A stretch of 64,000 bases of DNA from Prorocentrum cordatum (lineage: Eukaryota > Sar > Dinophyceae > Prorocentrales > Prorocentraceae): contig CAUYUJ010018318.1 in NCBI GenBank assembly GCA_963575745.1, positions 124,001-188,000 on the forward strand. Direction: 5' to 3'. Positions 20,991 through 30,859 of this stretch are shown here, piece by piece. The stretch's first letter is position 1, and the number at the start of each line of letters is the position of its first letter. Made by a program: the position numbers and the translations under genes. The notes under the pieces are model-generated. The model had not been told where the DNA came from and made no database searches. It saw only the letters and a program-made list of their open reading frames with translations.

Positions 20991-21950
20991 TGGCCTGCCC
21001 GACACCGCCGTGGCATTTACCACCTACTGAGCATTGTTCGTTGGTCTCTGCGTTTGTCAGAGAAGGTATGGAGAAGTGCTTTGTCAACCAGAATGCTCCC
21101 AAGACTGAATCGTCGAAGTGCGTCAAAGAGTCAGTGCTAGCTGTGCGCACTCACCGCCGTGCCCTGCGACAGATTCACTATTCTGTTGCTAGGCTCTGGC
21201 TTGGCGTGGTGTTCGAGGCCTGGCATACTGTCAAGTCGCACGGGCCATGCAATTTTGAAGAAGATGAGCTAGCTACCTGAGCGGCACCTTGCGCTGCTGG
21301 CAGCGGCAGGTCGAGTTGGACAGCAGGCCCGCGATAGTTTGCAGGCTTTGCTGGGTGTCTTATTTGCTTTGAATGGCAAATGGGAACGTCGTATGCTTGG
21401 GAAAGTCTTGAAGTATCGTTGGCATTCGTTTCTTGGGGATATTCAAGCTACTGCGAGAGGCCGTGCAGGCCCTAAGTCTTGGTCTGGGCTGGCGCTATTG
21501 TGCCGAATGTTGCATCTAAGGGTTCAGGCATTTCAATATTTATTGCTGGTTCCCTTAAATCGTGCTGCGCATGCAAGGTCCAGGGCCGAGGTTGACGAGA
21601 AGCTCAATGAAGCGGCAGTCCATTGGGGATCTCTGGTCTGCTGGGGAGTTTGGGGATGCATTCGCAGCTCTGCGACGTCTGGGGGCTGCAGGCAAAAAGC
21701 ATCGTCAAGCTAAGGTACTTCCAGCAGCCCAGGGGCCCGATGGACACCTTGTAGCATCTGTGCAGGAGGCTAACGAATTATGGCTGGAACATTTTGCTGC
21801 ACGGGAAATGGCCGCCAAGGTTGAGCCGGCCACTTTCCTGAATTTGTTTCAAGATCGTTGTGTATCCGCCGATGTCGTTGCCCGCAATCATGCTTGCATT
21901 CCTACATTGCAGGATTTCCAAAGAGAATTGCGACTTATTAGGAAGCAGTG
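20991..21950 (+). pseudogene. LINE pol, linker between endonuclease and RT, multiply frameshifted
   Basis: Three frames carry coding-looking pieces in sequence: frame 2 to 21280 (SVLAVRTHRRALRQIHYSVA), frame 3 at 21339-21620 (RRMLGKVLKYRWHSFLGDIQ) and frame 1 at 21600-21950 (EFGDAFAALRRLGAAGKKHR, then QEANELWLEHFAAREMA). This is the helical region expected upstream of RT. Repeated frame changes show decay or assembly indels. Confidence 0.6.
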
Positions 21951-23181
21951 CAGGTGGTGCTGATGGCCTACATGGCAAGTTTGTGCACGCGTGCGCTGAT
22001 TCACTGGCTGTCGCCTTCTACCCGCTCATCGTTAAAACAGCTCTTATGGTATCGGAACCGTTGCAATGGAAAGGTGGAGATTTGCCGCGTATCCCAAAAG
22101 CCCGTGGATCGGTATATACTCCTGGTGCGTCTAGATCTATTATGGTAGCTTCTCCTATTGGCAAGCAATATCATGCATGTCTTAGAAGAAGGCTTAACCC
22201 GGCGATGCAGTCTGCAGTAGGCTCCCATCAGTATGCAGGTGCGCCTGGTCGAGGCAGACAACTTGCTCTGTTGGTTGCACGTGTACTGCAAAGAAATGCG
22301 CAATCTGCTGGCCTATGTCTATGCTTTCTTTTTGTGGATGTCATGAGTGCTTATTACATGGCTATCAGAGAATTGGTCATTCAGACAGACGTTTCCCCCG
22401 AGTCTCTTACATCTTTGTTGCAGCAAGCCGGACTGCCAGCATCATACCCCCCGCTCCTGGCGCAGCGCTTGCAAGAGCTACAGTCGTTACATACCCAGGA
22501 TGTGGATGATCATTTTAAGGCGATGGTGGAGGAGGTTTATAGGTTTGGGTGGTTCCAATTCCCAGGAGCTACGCGTATTGCTGTTATATTGACCCGCCCT
22601 CTGGAACCGTCCTTTGGGCCGCAGATCAAAAGAAAATTGCTGTTACGTGCCCCAGCCGAGACCGTCCCGCTCTTTGGAGTCGTCCTTGGAGCCGCCAATC
22701 AAAAAGTATTGCTGTTACGTTTAGAGGAACCAGGCCAGGTACTCCATTTGGGGACGCACTGTTTCTGTTCATCATTGCAGAAGTCACTAACAAGATTGCT
22801 AGGGATCTCAAGGAGCGTGGACTCACCCTTTCGTTTGCTGTGCCATCTGCAAATGTATTTGAGGACAGTCCGGCGACAGGCGCAGAGGCCATGTTTCCAG
22901 GTATAGTGTATGCAGATGACTCACTGTATGCATTGCTTGCGCCTCTTTCTGGCATTGAGGAGAGTCTGGAAGACTTCTGCAGAATTGCTGTGAACTCGCA
23001 TGCGTGTGTAGGCTTGGTGCCTCACCTGAAGATTGGAAAAACAGAGTTGATGTTGCACTTGACTGGCCCTGGGTCCGCTAAATTTCGACGGCATGCTTTC
23101 CATTCCCTGGGGAAGGTGTACCCTGTGCGGTCATGTTCGTCGGTGAAGGCATCAATGTTGTGCGCGCAGCAGTACATCTAG
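21860..23181 (+). pseudogene. LINE reverse transcriptase, split by a 131-bp insertion
   Basis: Frame 2 to 22586: GGADGLHGKF, then WKGGDLPRIPK, RSIMVASPIGKQYHACL and the motif A strand CFLFVDVMSAYY. After the insertion 22587-22717, frame 1 continues with GTRPGTPFGDALF (motif B), GIVYADDSLYALL (catalytic YADD, motif C) and KTELMLHLTGPGSAKFR (motif D). Removing exactly 131 bp joins PGATRIAV to TFRGTRPG in one frame. The polymerase core therefore keeps its catalytic aspartates and is interrupted by one recent event. The frame is lost again at about 23150. Confidence 0.85.
22575..22717 (+). repeat. 131-bp insertion in RT flanked by 12-bp direct repeats
   Basis: GTATTGCTGTTA occurs at 22575-22586 and again at 22706-22717. 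A third, slightly changed copy (AATTGCTGTTACG) lies in the middle, splitting the insert into two related units of about 59 and 72 bp that share CCGTC, CTTTGG and AATCAAAA-like pieces. No GT-AG, GC-AG or AT-AC boundary is possible with the repeat register; only TA-AG could be drawn. Confidence 0.8.
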
Positions 23182-24460
23182 GTTCAGTGATTATTGACCG
23201 TGGGGCCTGAACTGGTACACCGAGAAACTGAATCACGCGTGCAGTTGTCCGTGCTTAGCAAGGCCTTCAAGAGGGCCACCTAGGCATCTATTGTACCTAA
23301 GTTGATGTTTACTGATTCGCTTGTCATGAACTCAGCATTGTATGGCGCAGGTACATGGTATAATATGTTTGGCAATGACATGAATAGAGTTCGGTCCCAA
23401 TATGTACGGATATATAGGCGTGTATTGAGATTACCTTGCGTTGAGGCTGGAGGCCCTACTGATGAAGACGTCATGTCTGCTGCACTAAGGCCCATTGTGT
23501 CTGTTGTGATACGGGCTGCTCGTCTACGATTATCCGGGCAGGCCTTGGCAACTGCACCTACCCTCTGCTGGCGCTACTACCTGCTGAATACGTGCAGGCT
23601 AACATAAGGGCTAAACAAAATGTATGGTTGCACCAGATCCTGGAATATGTTTCCTGGTTGAGGTCGTCACATCACGCTTTCCAGGAAATGCCCCTACCAT
23701 CTTCTGACACAGGAGCATGGGTTAACAAAGTAAAATCTTCCAGGGGGTCGTGGCTACGTGCGATTCAGGAAGTTACTAAGGCTGTCGTTGCTAAGGCGAG
23801 ACGGGAACTGGAGGCATCTCGCTGGGAAAAGCGCCTCCTGAGCATGATGAAGAGTGAAGTCCTCCCCTCTCCTAGAGACGCGCCGCAGCCTGTCGCGCGT
23901 AATTGTTGTAAGTGCCATTTTTGCGTTTTTTTCACCGAGAATATGCCCTCTCTTGATGCTCACACTTGGGCTAACCATACTACTCTGTCAGGCATTGCGC
24001 AGAGGCACGTTTCAGATAACACATGCCTGGCTCGTTTAAGAGTTTTTGAATCGAGAGCGCTGCTTGTCCGACATGTCACGACCTGGCGTCCAATGTGTAT
24101 GGTGTTTCATGTAACTCAGGTGCCTCCTCACACTCAAGAAGTGATGCAGGAGTTGGCCGAGAAGGAGAAGCAAGAAAACAAGCTTGCCTTCAAGCGTGGG
24201 TACTCATCTTCTCATGCATCAACTCCGTCGTGCATAGCCTCAAGCCCTATTCATCCAGCGGCTAGAGGTTTAAATGCAATGTATTCCCGTGCTCAGGCCC
24301 AACAATTTTTACTGAATGTCCTTCTGGACACTACTGGATGGTCCAGAAAGGTGCTGGATCAACTGAAGGCAGACGATCCCCCTGCCCCAGGATCGGTAGA
24401 CGGCACGTTGGACTGGTTATATGATCGGAATGAGTACACAGGTAGGCTGGCTTCTATAGT
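23150..24460 (+). pseudogene. LINE pol, RT thumb and zinc-finger region
   Basis: After the RT core a shifted frame reads GINVVRAAVHLGSVIIDRGA before a TGA. Frame 1 then gives SALYGAGTWYNMFGNDMNRV and YRRVLRLPC, and frame 3 (from 23592) stays open to 24761. In that frame CCKCHFCVFFTENMPSLDAH..WANH is a C2H2-like finger of the kind that follows RT in several LINE clades. An amphipathic, glutamate/lysine-rich stretch follows (EVMQELAEKEKQENKLAF). Confidence 0.65.
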
Positions 24461-24469
24461 ACCTCGCAG

Positions 24470-25294
24470 ACGGCATAGCCGAACTGTTTTTATTGCTAAT
24501 TTGTGGTGTGGCCAACGCCGCTTGGGGGACATACAATGTGCCGTGGGAACGGCGTTGGAGCTTGTGTTACCTGGTGTTGAGGTGCGTGTCCTGTCTATTG
24601 ATAGTTTATTAGATTCTGATGTTGGAGACCTTAGCAAGCAGTCTACTGTAGATCTGTGGTCTGTTCACATTAAGGCAGGTAGAGTAGCTGTGATAGCAGG
24701 GGGGCCCCATGTGAAACAGTTTCTGCGTCTCGCTGGAAGGATGGGGCACCCCCTCCGTTGAGGTCCTGGAATGCTCCCTGGGGGCTGGCGGCTTTAACCC
24801 CGCGGCAGAGGCTCCAAGTTCAAGTTGCCAACGACCTTTACATGGCTATTGTGGAATTATTGTGTGTAGCTGCATGTGTTGGAGGTGCAGGGTGGGTTGA
24901 ACATCCAGCGTCGCCCACGTGGGAGCCTCGAGCAGTCCCATCATGGTCTTTCCGCCCCACGAAGGCTCTTTTGTCAGCTCCAGCGTGTGCGTTGACGGAG
25001 TTCGACCAGTGAGAATTTAGCCAGGAGGGGAGAGCTCCGACTGGAATTCTGGCCGTCAGAATGCCCTCGCGTTCCACACTTCTCACGTCTACCCCAGGAG
25101 GAGGTAAGTGTAGCCACGGTCCTAGAGCCCACGATGTGTTGTTGGGCAAAAAGGCTGACGGCTCCTTCCGTACCTCCAGAAAAAAGTTTATCCGACAGCT
25201 CTGTGCTCTGTCATCGGTCAAGCCATGCTGGACACGGTTCTCCCGACTATTGAGTTCTGCGAGGGCAATGACAATGATCAGTGTGAGCTGCTAA
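24470..25294 (+). pseudogene. C-terminal cytosine-methyltransferase-like domain of the LINE pol
   Basis: Frame 3 reads RTVFIANLWCGQRRLGDIQ (compare the SAM-binding motif I of C5 methyltransferases), VRVLSIDSLLDSDVGDL (acidic strand and GDL) and AGRVAVIAGG. At the G6/C4 run 24698-24707 the frame must shift to read GGPPCETVSASRWKDG, which matches the catalytic GPPC loop. It continues PPPLRSWNAPWGLAAL, GWVEHPASPTWEP, then a TGA at 25010-25012 where a Cys codon would fit (DQ-stop-EF). It runs on through APTGILAVRMPS, GGGKCSHGPRAHDVLLG and DGSFRTSRKKFIRQLC to 25294. Motifs I-IV in order support a C5-MTase-like fold; the substrate is unknown. Two lesions make this copy inactive. Confidence 0.65.
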
Positions 25295-25298
25295 AAAG

Positions 25299-25685
25299 TT
25301 GTTTGTGTCCACGGCGCCTTTAGCTTCCGAGGCTCCAATGATGGGCCCAGATTTTGCTGTACCCAGGTCCGAGAGGAAGCAATCCACTTTTGCTAGGATT
25401 AGATCGATTTGTAGTTCTGTGACACAGGTGAGTGATTACCGTGAGAATGATCTAGACAATCATTCAGTTGCTATGTCATTTGCTAGGGAACCCATGCCAG
25501 AGACCCCAGGGAGCTCCCAAGAGATTCCCGACTCGATTCGGATTCCTTCCACTCCCCCTCCGCCTCTCCCGCCACCCTTGTCAGATGCTGCTCTAGCGAG
25601 GATAGCGGCAAACTGGGCTGAAGCGGTGCGTCGGCGCAGGGAGAGAGGGGCCGAACTCAGAAGACTTCCAATGTTTGTCGGTTAA
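25299..25685 (+). CDS. hypothetical proline-rich protein at the LINE 3' end
   Basis: 128 residues in frame 3 after the methyltransferase-like region. A serine-rich start, a PSTPPPPLPPPLSDAALARI segment and a basic end (AEAVRRRRERGAELRRLP). No family recognised. It may be the true C-terminal tail of pol in another frame, or a small third ORF. Confidence 0.4.
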   Translation: MFVSTAPLASEAPMMGPDFAVPRSERKQSTFARIRSICSSVTQVSDYRENDLDNHSVAMSFAREPMPETPGSSQEIPDSIRIPSTPPPPLPPPLSDAALARIAANWAEAVRRRRERGAELRRLPMFVG

Positions 25686-26092
25686 CCTGTTTGGGCCACC
25701 TCCCGAGCTGCCGCCACCTGCTGCAACCCAAGAAAAGGTTCAGGCCGACCTACACAGGTGGTTCAAGGCCGCTATTTCAGGCGGCACATGCTAAGCTCTC
25801 CATTTTCTATTGTTGTATTGTGGATATGGAGGGGTATCAGGAGGTGAGTTGGTTGCTGTGTTTGTGGGAGAGGGATGTTTGTGTCTCTGTTAGGCTGCTC
25901 TCGTGCTGAGTCCATGTCGGCACTCGGATTCCATATCTGTGAGTTTGTGGCCAAACGGCGTGTTTTGTGGCCCTTCTAAGGGCCTAGTCTGGTCTGCAAG
26001 GCTAATTGTGTCTTGCAAACCCCCGGCAGTGCCGTCCTGAGTGACGGCCTTTTCGTGGATCCCCGAGTTCCGAGTTCCGAGTTCCTCCTCTC
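25686..26092. other. LINE 3' UTR and flank
   Basis: No gene. The sequence turns AT-richer (TTGTATTGTGGATATGG) and then ends in a GGCCCTTCTAAGGGCC palindrome at about 25969-25985, a possible 3' hairpin of the element. No poly(A) or target duplication found. Confidence 0.4.
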
Positions 26093-26102
26093 CCGAGAGA
26101 GG

Positions 26103-26133
<31 letters not shown>
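26093..26133. repeat. (GA)n microsatellite
   Basis: GAGAGAG tract with one ATAG interruption. Confidence 0.9.
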
Positions 26134-26159
26134 GCGGGAGAGGCGGCGCAGCCGTGGGG

Positions 26160-26440
26160 GAAGCAGGGAAGAGCAGGGACGGGAAAAGCAGGGAGAGGAC
26201 GAGCAGGGACGAGCAGGGACAGGAACGGGACGGGAAGAGCAGGGACAGGACGAGCAGGGAAGAGCAGGGACAGGAACGGGACAGGAAGAGCAGGGACAGG
26301 ACGAGCAGGGAGGAGCAGGGACAGGAACGGGACAGGAAGAGCAGGGACAGGACGAGCAGGGAGGAGCAGGGACAGGAACGGGACAGGAAGAGCAGGGAGA
26401 GGACGAGCACGTGGAACGGGGCAGGAAGAGCAGGGAACTC
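26160..26440. repeat. 51-bp minisatellite
   Basis: Units of ACAGGAACGGGACAGGAAGA followed by GCAGGGACAGGACGAGCAGG recur every 51 bases at about 26219, 26270, 26321 and 26372, with degenerate edges. A 51-base period is a whole number of codons, so long periodic ORFs appear on both strands; none is taken as a gene. Confidence 0.9.
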
Positions 26441-26515
26441 GCCAATCCGCCAGGAGGGAGGAGGAGGAGGAGGGCCCTGAGATCCTGGCGTCTCGGTCTT
26501 TTCGAGCCCGGCGTT

Positions 26516-26641
26516 CTCCTCCTCCTCCTCCTCCTCCTCCCTCCTCCTCCTCCTCCCTCCCTCCTCCTCCTCCTCCTCCTCCTCCCTCCTCCTCCTCCTC
26601 CTCCTCCTCCTCCTCCTCCTCCTCCTCCTCCTCCTCCTCCT
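26516..26641. repeat. (CTC)n microsatellite
   Basis: About 126 bases of CTC triplets with a few extra C. Confidence 0.95.
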
Positions 26642-27101
26642 TCAGGCCCCGGGATCCTCGCAGAGATCCTCACAGATCGATCGTGCTCGAACAATGATGC
26701 AGAAACATGGGGTCTAGGGCTCCGGGCGTGATTTTGACGATGTTGTATTTTTTCGCTGCGTCGGATCTCAGGGGAGGAGGAACGGGGAGGAAGGAACTGG
26801 CCCACCCGCAGAGCACCCAACCCCCGTGTGCCCCTTGTGCTTCGCACAGGTGCCGAAAATGAGGTCCATGTCGGCGGGTGCCGAAAAAGATGTTCACGTC
26901 CGCTCACGCCTCGTCCAAAGCGGCGACGCCTGTCGGGGGAGCTGGCGAGAGAATGTCACCTGTAGCGCGCGAGCTCTGGAGCGATGCGCGCATGAACGAC
27001 CGCACGTGGTTAAGATGATATGGCACTCGGCCCGCATAGCTTCACGAACTGACAATAAGCTGGACCGTACAACTTCGCGAGCTAGCACCGTGAAACAAGT
27101 A
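26642..27101. other. no gene seen
   Basis: Unique-looking sequence with short frames only, between the CTC tract and satellite locus B. Confidence 0.4.
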
Positions 27102-28105
27102 GCCTGGCGAAAGACCCGATCGTATGCAACTGCGAGTGGCGCAGAACATGCCTCTTTCATTCCATGAGATTTGATTTGCCACGAGGGCATTCGGTGGAGC
27201 TCCAACGGGAGCCACGAAACGTGCGAGGCATGTGCCAAAATGGGCGGGGCGACGCCATGCGGATGGTCGCATTGAAACCTTCGGTGAAGCTCCCTGTATG
27301 GGCCACGAAACATTAATTGTTATATGGGTGTGCCGACATTGGCGGGAAGACGCCATGCGAACATGCCAAGCCTTCGGCGGGGCTCCTTCTGGGGCAACCA
27401 ACTGCGTGAGTAGTGGGGCATGGGCGGGGGGAATGTCATGCGAACTTGCCACTTGGGCCTTGGCACGAGCTCCTTTTGAGACCACGAAGCGTGTGAAGGG
27501 TGTGCCGACATTGGCCAGGGGGGACGTGATGCGAACGTGCCCACTGGGGATTTCGGTGGAGCTCCCTTTGGGTCGACGAAACGTGTGACGGGTGTGCCCA
27601 TAATGGGCTTCGGGACGCCATACGAACATGTCCACTTGAGCCTTCGGTGGGGCTCCCTCTGGGGCCACGAAGTGCGTGAGGGGCGCACGCATGGGCGGAA
27701 GACAGCATGCGAACACGCCCATTGCAGCCTTCAGTGGAGCCATGGTCCACGAAACGTGTGAAGAATGTGCCCGAATGTACGATGTGAGCGAAATGCGAAC
27801 ACACCCACTTGGGCCTTTTTGTGGAGCTCCCTATGAAGCCACGAAGAGTGCGATGGGCGTGCCGGAACAGGCTGGGGGTACCATGCGAACTCTCCCACTG
27901 GGGCCTTCGGTGGAGCCCCCTGTGGGACCACGAAGCATGTGAGAGGTGTGTCGGAATGAGCGGCGGCAACGCGTGCGAACGTACCTACTGCGGCCCTCGG
28001 CGGAGCTCCCTGTGTGGCAACGAAGCGCGTGAGGTGTGCCGAAATGGGCGGGAGGACGACATGCGAACACGCCTACTGGGCCATTTGGTGGAGCTCCCCA
28101 TGGGC
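27102..28105. repeat. ~90-bp satellite, locus B
   Basis: About eleven diverged units, marked by GGTGGAGCTCC-like cores near 27191, 27283, 27373, 27461, 27553, 27647, 27733, 27822, 27908, 27999 and 28086 (86-94 bp apart). Each unit carries CCACGAA(G/A)CGTGTGA and ATGCGAAC(A/G) segments. It is the same family as 16341-16830, with a shared left border at 27102-27136. Confidence 0.85.
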
Positions 28106-28321
28106 ATTTACGCGCCGCCATTTGCAACCGAGGGCCGGTGATTTGCCAGCCCAAGTGTATCGCCGACAGCCTTGTTGGCAGCTCTGCGTGCTCCTCAGGT
28201 CAAGGCTGTTCCTCCCCCGGGCCACCCATGGCTTTCCAAGCTGGCCAACCTGAGGTGAATCGAACCAGGTCGCAGTCGAGTCGCAAGCAAGCCCCTTCGC
28301 TCCGATCCTTTCCCCACCGCT

Positions 28322-28450
28322 GGCCATCGCTCGGACGTCCATTCCCTGTGTTTTTTTCGGTTTCGTGCGTGTTTCTTTCGCCAGATGATCAAGGATGCTC
28401 CTCGATGGCCCTCGCCGAAGGAGAAATGCACACGTCCGAGCGATGCCAGG
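28322..28450. repeat. MITE-like repeat, copy 1
   Basis: A 129-bp unit that starts GGCCATCGCTCGGACGTCC and ends CACGTCCGAGCGATGCCAGG, so its ends are inverted repeats of about 15 bp. The interior is T-rich, then coding-like on neither strand. Copy 2 lies at 28619. Confidence 0.7.
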
Positions 28451-28618
28451 ACCATGGGGGGGGGGAAAAGGGGGGAGCTCCCCTCCGAGAGGCTGGGCCG
28501 TGTCCGCTGCCGGCGCCCACGTGCCGCCACGATGGCACCGTGCTGCTCGCTAAGCTGCCGTGGCCAAGGCCACGGCCGTGTGCACCTCGCCCGGCGCTGG
28601 GCGGCCCCTCGCGGCACT

Positions 28619-28747
28619 GGCCATCGCTCGGGCGTCCATTCCCTGTGTTTTTTTCGGTTTCGTGCGTGGTTTTTTCGCCAAATGATCAAGGATGCTCCTC
28701 GATGGCCCTCGCCGAAGGAGAAATGCACACGTCCGAGCGATGCCAGG
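28619..28747. repeat. MITE-like repeat, copy 2
   Basis: Same 129-bp unit as 28322-28450 in the same orientation, with only a handful of substitutions. The 168 bp between the copies is unrelated and GC-rich. Confidence 0.7.
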
Positions 28748-28848
28748 GGCACGATCGCTGCCTGGGGGGCCAAAGGGGGCGCCCCCCTCCGTGGCCGAGC
28801 TGTGCCCACATCCGCCGCCTGGGAATCCGACCTTCCTGGACCCCAGGA

Positions 28849-28940
28849 GGCGGCGGCGGGGGAGGAGGGGGAGGAGGGGGAAGAGGAGGAGGAGGAGGAG
28901 GAGGCGGTGGCGGGGGAGGAGGGGGAGGAGGGGGGCGATG
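28849..28940. repeat. (GGA)n microsatellite
   Basis: GGA triplets with GGC variants. Confidence 0.9.
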
Positions 28941-29452
28941 AGGATTTTGGATATCAGCGCACAGCTGCCCGGCCTTACACTCACTCAGGTGGTGGGGGAG
29001 GGCGAGACCACCTGAGGCCTGAGTGCACCTGCCGCGTCGAAGAAAAAAAACACAAGCCGCACGTGGAGCATGATAACACCGACAAACCGCACTCCTCAAG
29101 GTCGTTCAACAGCACGTGGCGCTGGAGGCAGGTGAGCCGCTGGTCACCGAGAAACACAGCGACCTCCAGCACGTGGACGTCCTTGGACGACCACGACAGG
29201 CCAGCGGTGTGGATCGCTAGCAGGCTGACATTTATCCCAATACTCCTCCTGAGGCGTAAGATCCGAATCGCTGTGGAAGCGGATGGCGGCATCAGGAACA
29301 CAGGATGCAGCGCCAGGGCCGAAACGAGCAACGCACTCAAATTCACCGAGAGACGCATCCAAATATCCAGAAGCACCTCCAACCTCATCAGGAAGATCAA
29401 GGATTGCAAGAGCATGTTGGGCATCACCATGACAACCAGATACTGACTACCT
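28941..29452. other. unclassified stretch
   Basis: Both strands have ORFs of 150-230 residues over this stretch. The minus one is leucine-rich (MLLQSLIFLMRLEVLLDI), the plus one basic. Neither shows a domain I know. Possibly old transposon coding DNA. Confidence 0.3.
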
Positions 29453-29609
29453 ACCAAACCACCCCAACCCAACCCGAAGACCCGAATTTGACCCGAATTT
29501 CGGGTTGGGGGGGTACGGGTTCCATGTGTTTTTTCAACGTTCCCCGACCCCCCCCCACTGGAAATGGAGGGTGAATTGAGGCCTTCGGGTTGGGTTGGGG
29601 TGGTTTGGT
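29453..29609. mobile_element. 157-bp MITE with perfect 27-bp terminal inverted repeats
   Basis: Left end 29453-29479 (ACCAAACCACCCC...CCCGAAG) is the exact reverse complement of 29583-29609. The interior carries a second inverted pair around GACCCGAATTTCGGGTT. No clear target duplication. Confidence 0.8.
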
Positions 29610-29727
29610 GGGTGGTGAGATACGGCGATAGCACCACCGCCGAGACCAGCTTGGTCTGCGTCCACATCCTCGCGCTCACGGGCGTGCGCAGCTCGTGCGC
29701 GGACTCTGCGGCCCCTGAGGCAGGGCA

Positions 29728-29884
29728 TTACCAGCCTGGAACACATCCCTATCCCTATGCTGGGCACCTCCTCATCACGATGCCAACCTTAGGGATTCCC
29801 CTATTTTTGAGGGCGAACCCCTAAGACTGTCGTCGCCTTTTGGCGTGTCAATCTTGGGGATAGGGATACGTTCGAGGCTGGTAA
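29728..29884. mobile_element. 157-bp MITE with ~29-bp TIRs and 6-bp target duplication
   Basis: Left end TTACCAGCCTGGAAC..ATCCC and right end GGGATACGTTCGAGGCTGGTAA are inverted repeats with about five mismatches. AGGGCA stands directly outside both ends (29722-29727 and 29885-29890), a perfect 6-bp target-site duplication. An internal pair CCTTAGGGATTCCC / GGGCGAACCCCTAAG adds hairpin potential. A second, longer copy lies at 30109-30434. Confidence 0.88.
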
Positions 29885-29937
29885 AGGGCAGTCGTCCCCC
29901 GTAGGGGGCCCCAGGAGGCGCCTCCTCCCGCGGCCAG

Positions 29938-29993
29938 CGCCTCCTCCTCCTCCTCCTCCTCCTCCTCCTCCTCCTACTCCTCCTCGTCCTCCT
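29938..29993. repeat. (CTC)n microsatellite
   Basis: CTC triplets with one TACTC and one GTC interruption. Confidence 0.9.
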
Positions 29994-30108
29994 CGCAATC
30001 GGCGCTGAACTCCATCCGCGGGCAGTCCGGGACGGAGGTCAAGCTGCAGGCGGGCCCCGCCGTGGGAGCGGCGCAGCAGGCCACTGCGCTGGCCCCGCCT
30101 GCGTCTGC

Positions 30109-30434
30109 TTACCGGCCTGGAGCATGTCCCTAACCCTTCAGGAGGGGAAAAAGCACACAGACACAATTAATCGTCGACCCCCAGGAAAATATGGGAAAAT
30201 ATGGGAAGTGGGGGGAAGACAAAAACCCAGAAAATATAGGAACATATGGGGATTATTCTTATTTGTGTGTATTTATTTGTGTGTCCTGGGGCCCCTTCAT
30301 CCCTGTGCTGGGCACCTCCTCATCACGATGCCAATCTTAGGGCTTCCCTGATTGTTTGAGGGCGAATCCCTAAGAGTGTCGTCGCCTTTTGGCGTGTCAA
30401 TCTTGGGGATAGGGATACGTTCGAGGCTGGTAAT
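30109..30434. mobile_element. second copy of the same MITE family with ~160-bp internal insert
   Basis: Left end TTACCGGCCTGGAGCATGTC and right end GGGATACGTTCGAGGCTGGTAA match the 29728-29884 element. Homology is lost at about 30139-30297, an AT-rich insert containing GGAAAATATGGGAAAATATGG. It resumes from CATCCCTGTGCTGGGCACC. No target duplication is seen. Confidence 0.65.
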
Positions 30435-30813
30435 CAGCCCCAGTGTTTGGGCACGCGGGAATTCGGTGCGCACTCGGAGCCGTGGTTTTCTCGGGCGCGC
30501 TGGAGACGGCCGACGCGGCGCTGCCCGGGGGCCCCGTGGGGGCGCGAGGCCGCGCTGCGCCGCGCCACTCGCAGTTCAGTTGGCACCCCGCCAGCAATCG
30601 CGGCGGCGAGCGCTGGGGCCGCGAACTGCAACGGCGACGAGAGCTCGGACTCGTCGCCGCCGACCGCTTCGAGCTCCTCCAAGCGCGCCCGCAGATTGAA
30701 CTTCTCCTTGATGAGCCTCTTCACGCGCCAGGGGCGAGCCCCGCAGCCAGCGGACACCCGGCATCTGGCGCCACGAACGAGCACATAGAGCCAAGATGTC
30801 GGGGGCGAAGAGG

Positions 30814-30834
30814 CTTGAACTCAAATGGCTGCGG
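30814..30834 (-). other. inverted, degenerate spliced-leader-like sequence
   Basis: CTTGAACTCAAATGGCTGCG plus G is the reverse complement of the leader at 30860-30881 at 17 of 21 positions, 26 bases upstream of it. The two could pair as a hairpin. Confidence 0.5.
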
Positions 30835-30859
30835 TCGGGGGAGGAGGAAGGGGAGGATG

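Larger units (their letters stand above)
17490..25975 (+). mobile_element. composite LINE (ORF1; RNase H-APE-RT-zinc finger-MTase-like)
   Basis: A plus-strand non-LTR retrotransposon reconstructed from consecutive frames. ORF1 begins at 17656 with a RanBP2-type zinc finger. Pol follows: RNase H fold (19380-19800), APE endonuclease (20080-20900), RT (21950-23180), C2H2-like finger (23910-23970) and a cytosine-methyltransferase-like domain (24480-25290). Frames change at several points, so it is probably not active. Boundaries are approximate: the 5' side abuts a CTC microsatellite, and I see no poly(A) tail or target duplication at the 3' side. Placing RNase H before APE differs from the usual APE-RT-RNase H order. 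Confidence 0.85.

Noticed and set aside
22575-22717. canonical spliceosomal intron in the LINE RT
   Set aside because: No GT-AG, GC-AG or AT-AC boundary is possible in any register of the 12-bp repeat.
26160-26440. periodic protein repeats on both strands
   Set aside because: They are a 51-bp minisatellite whose period is a multiple of three.
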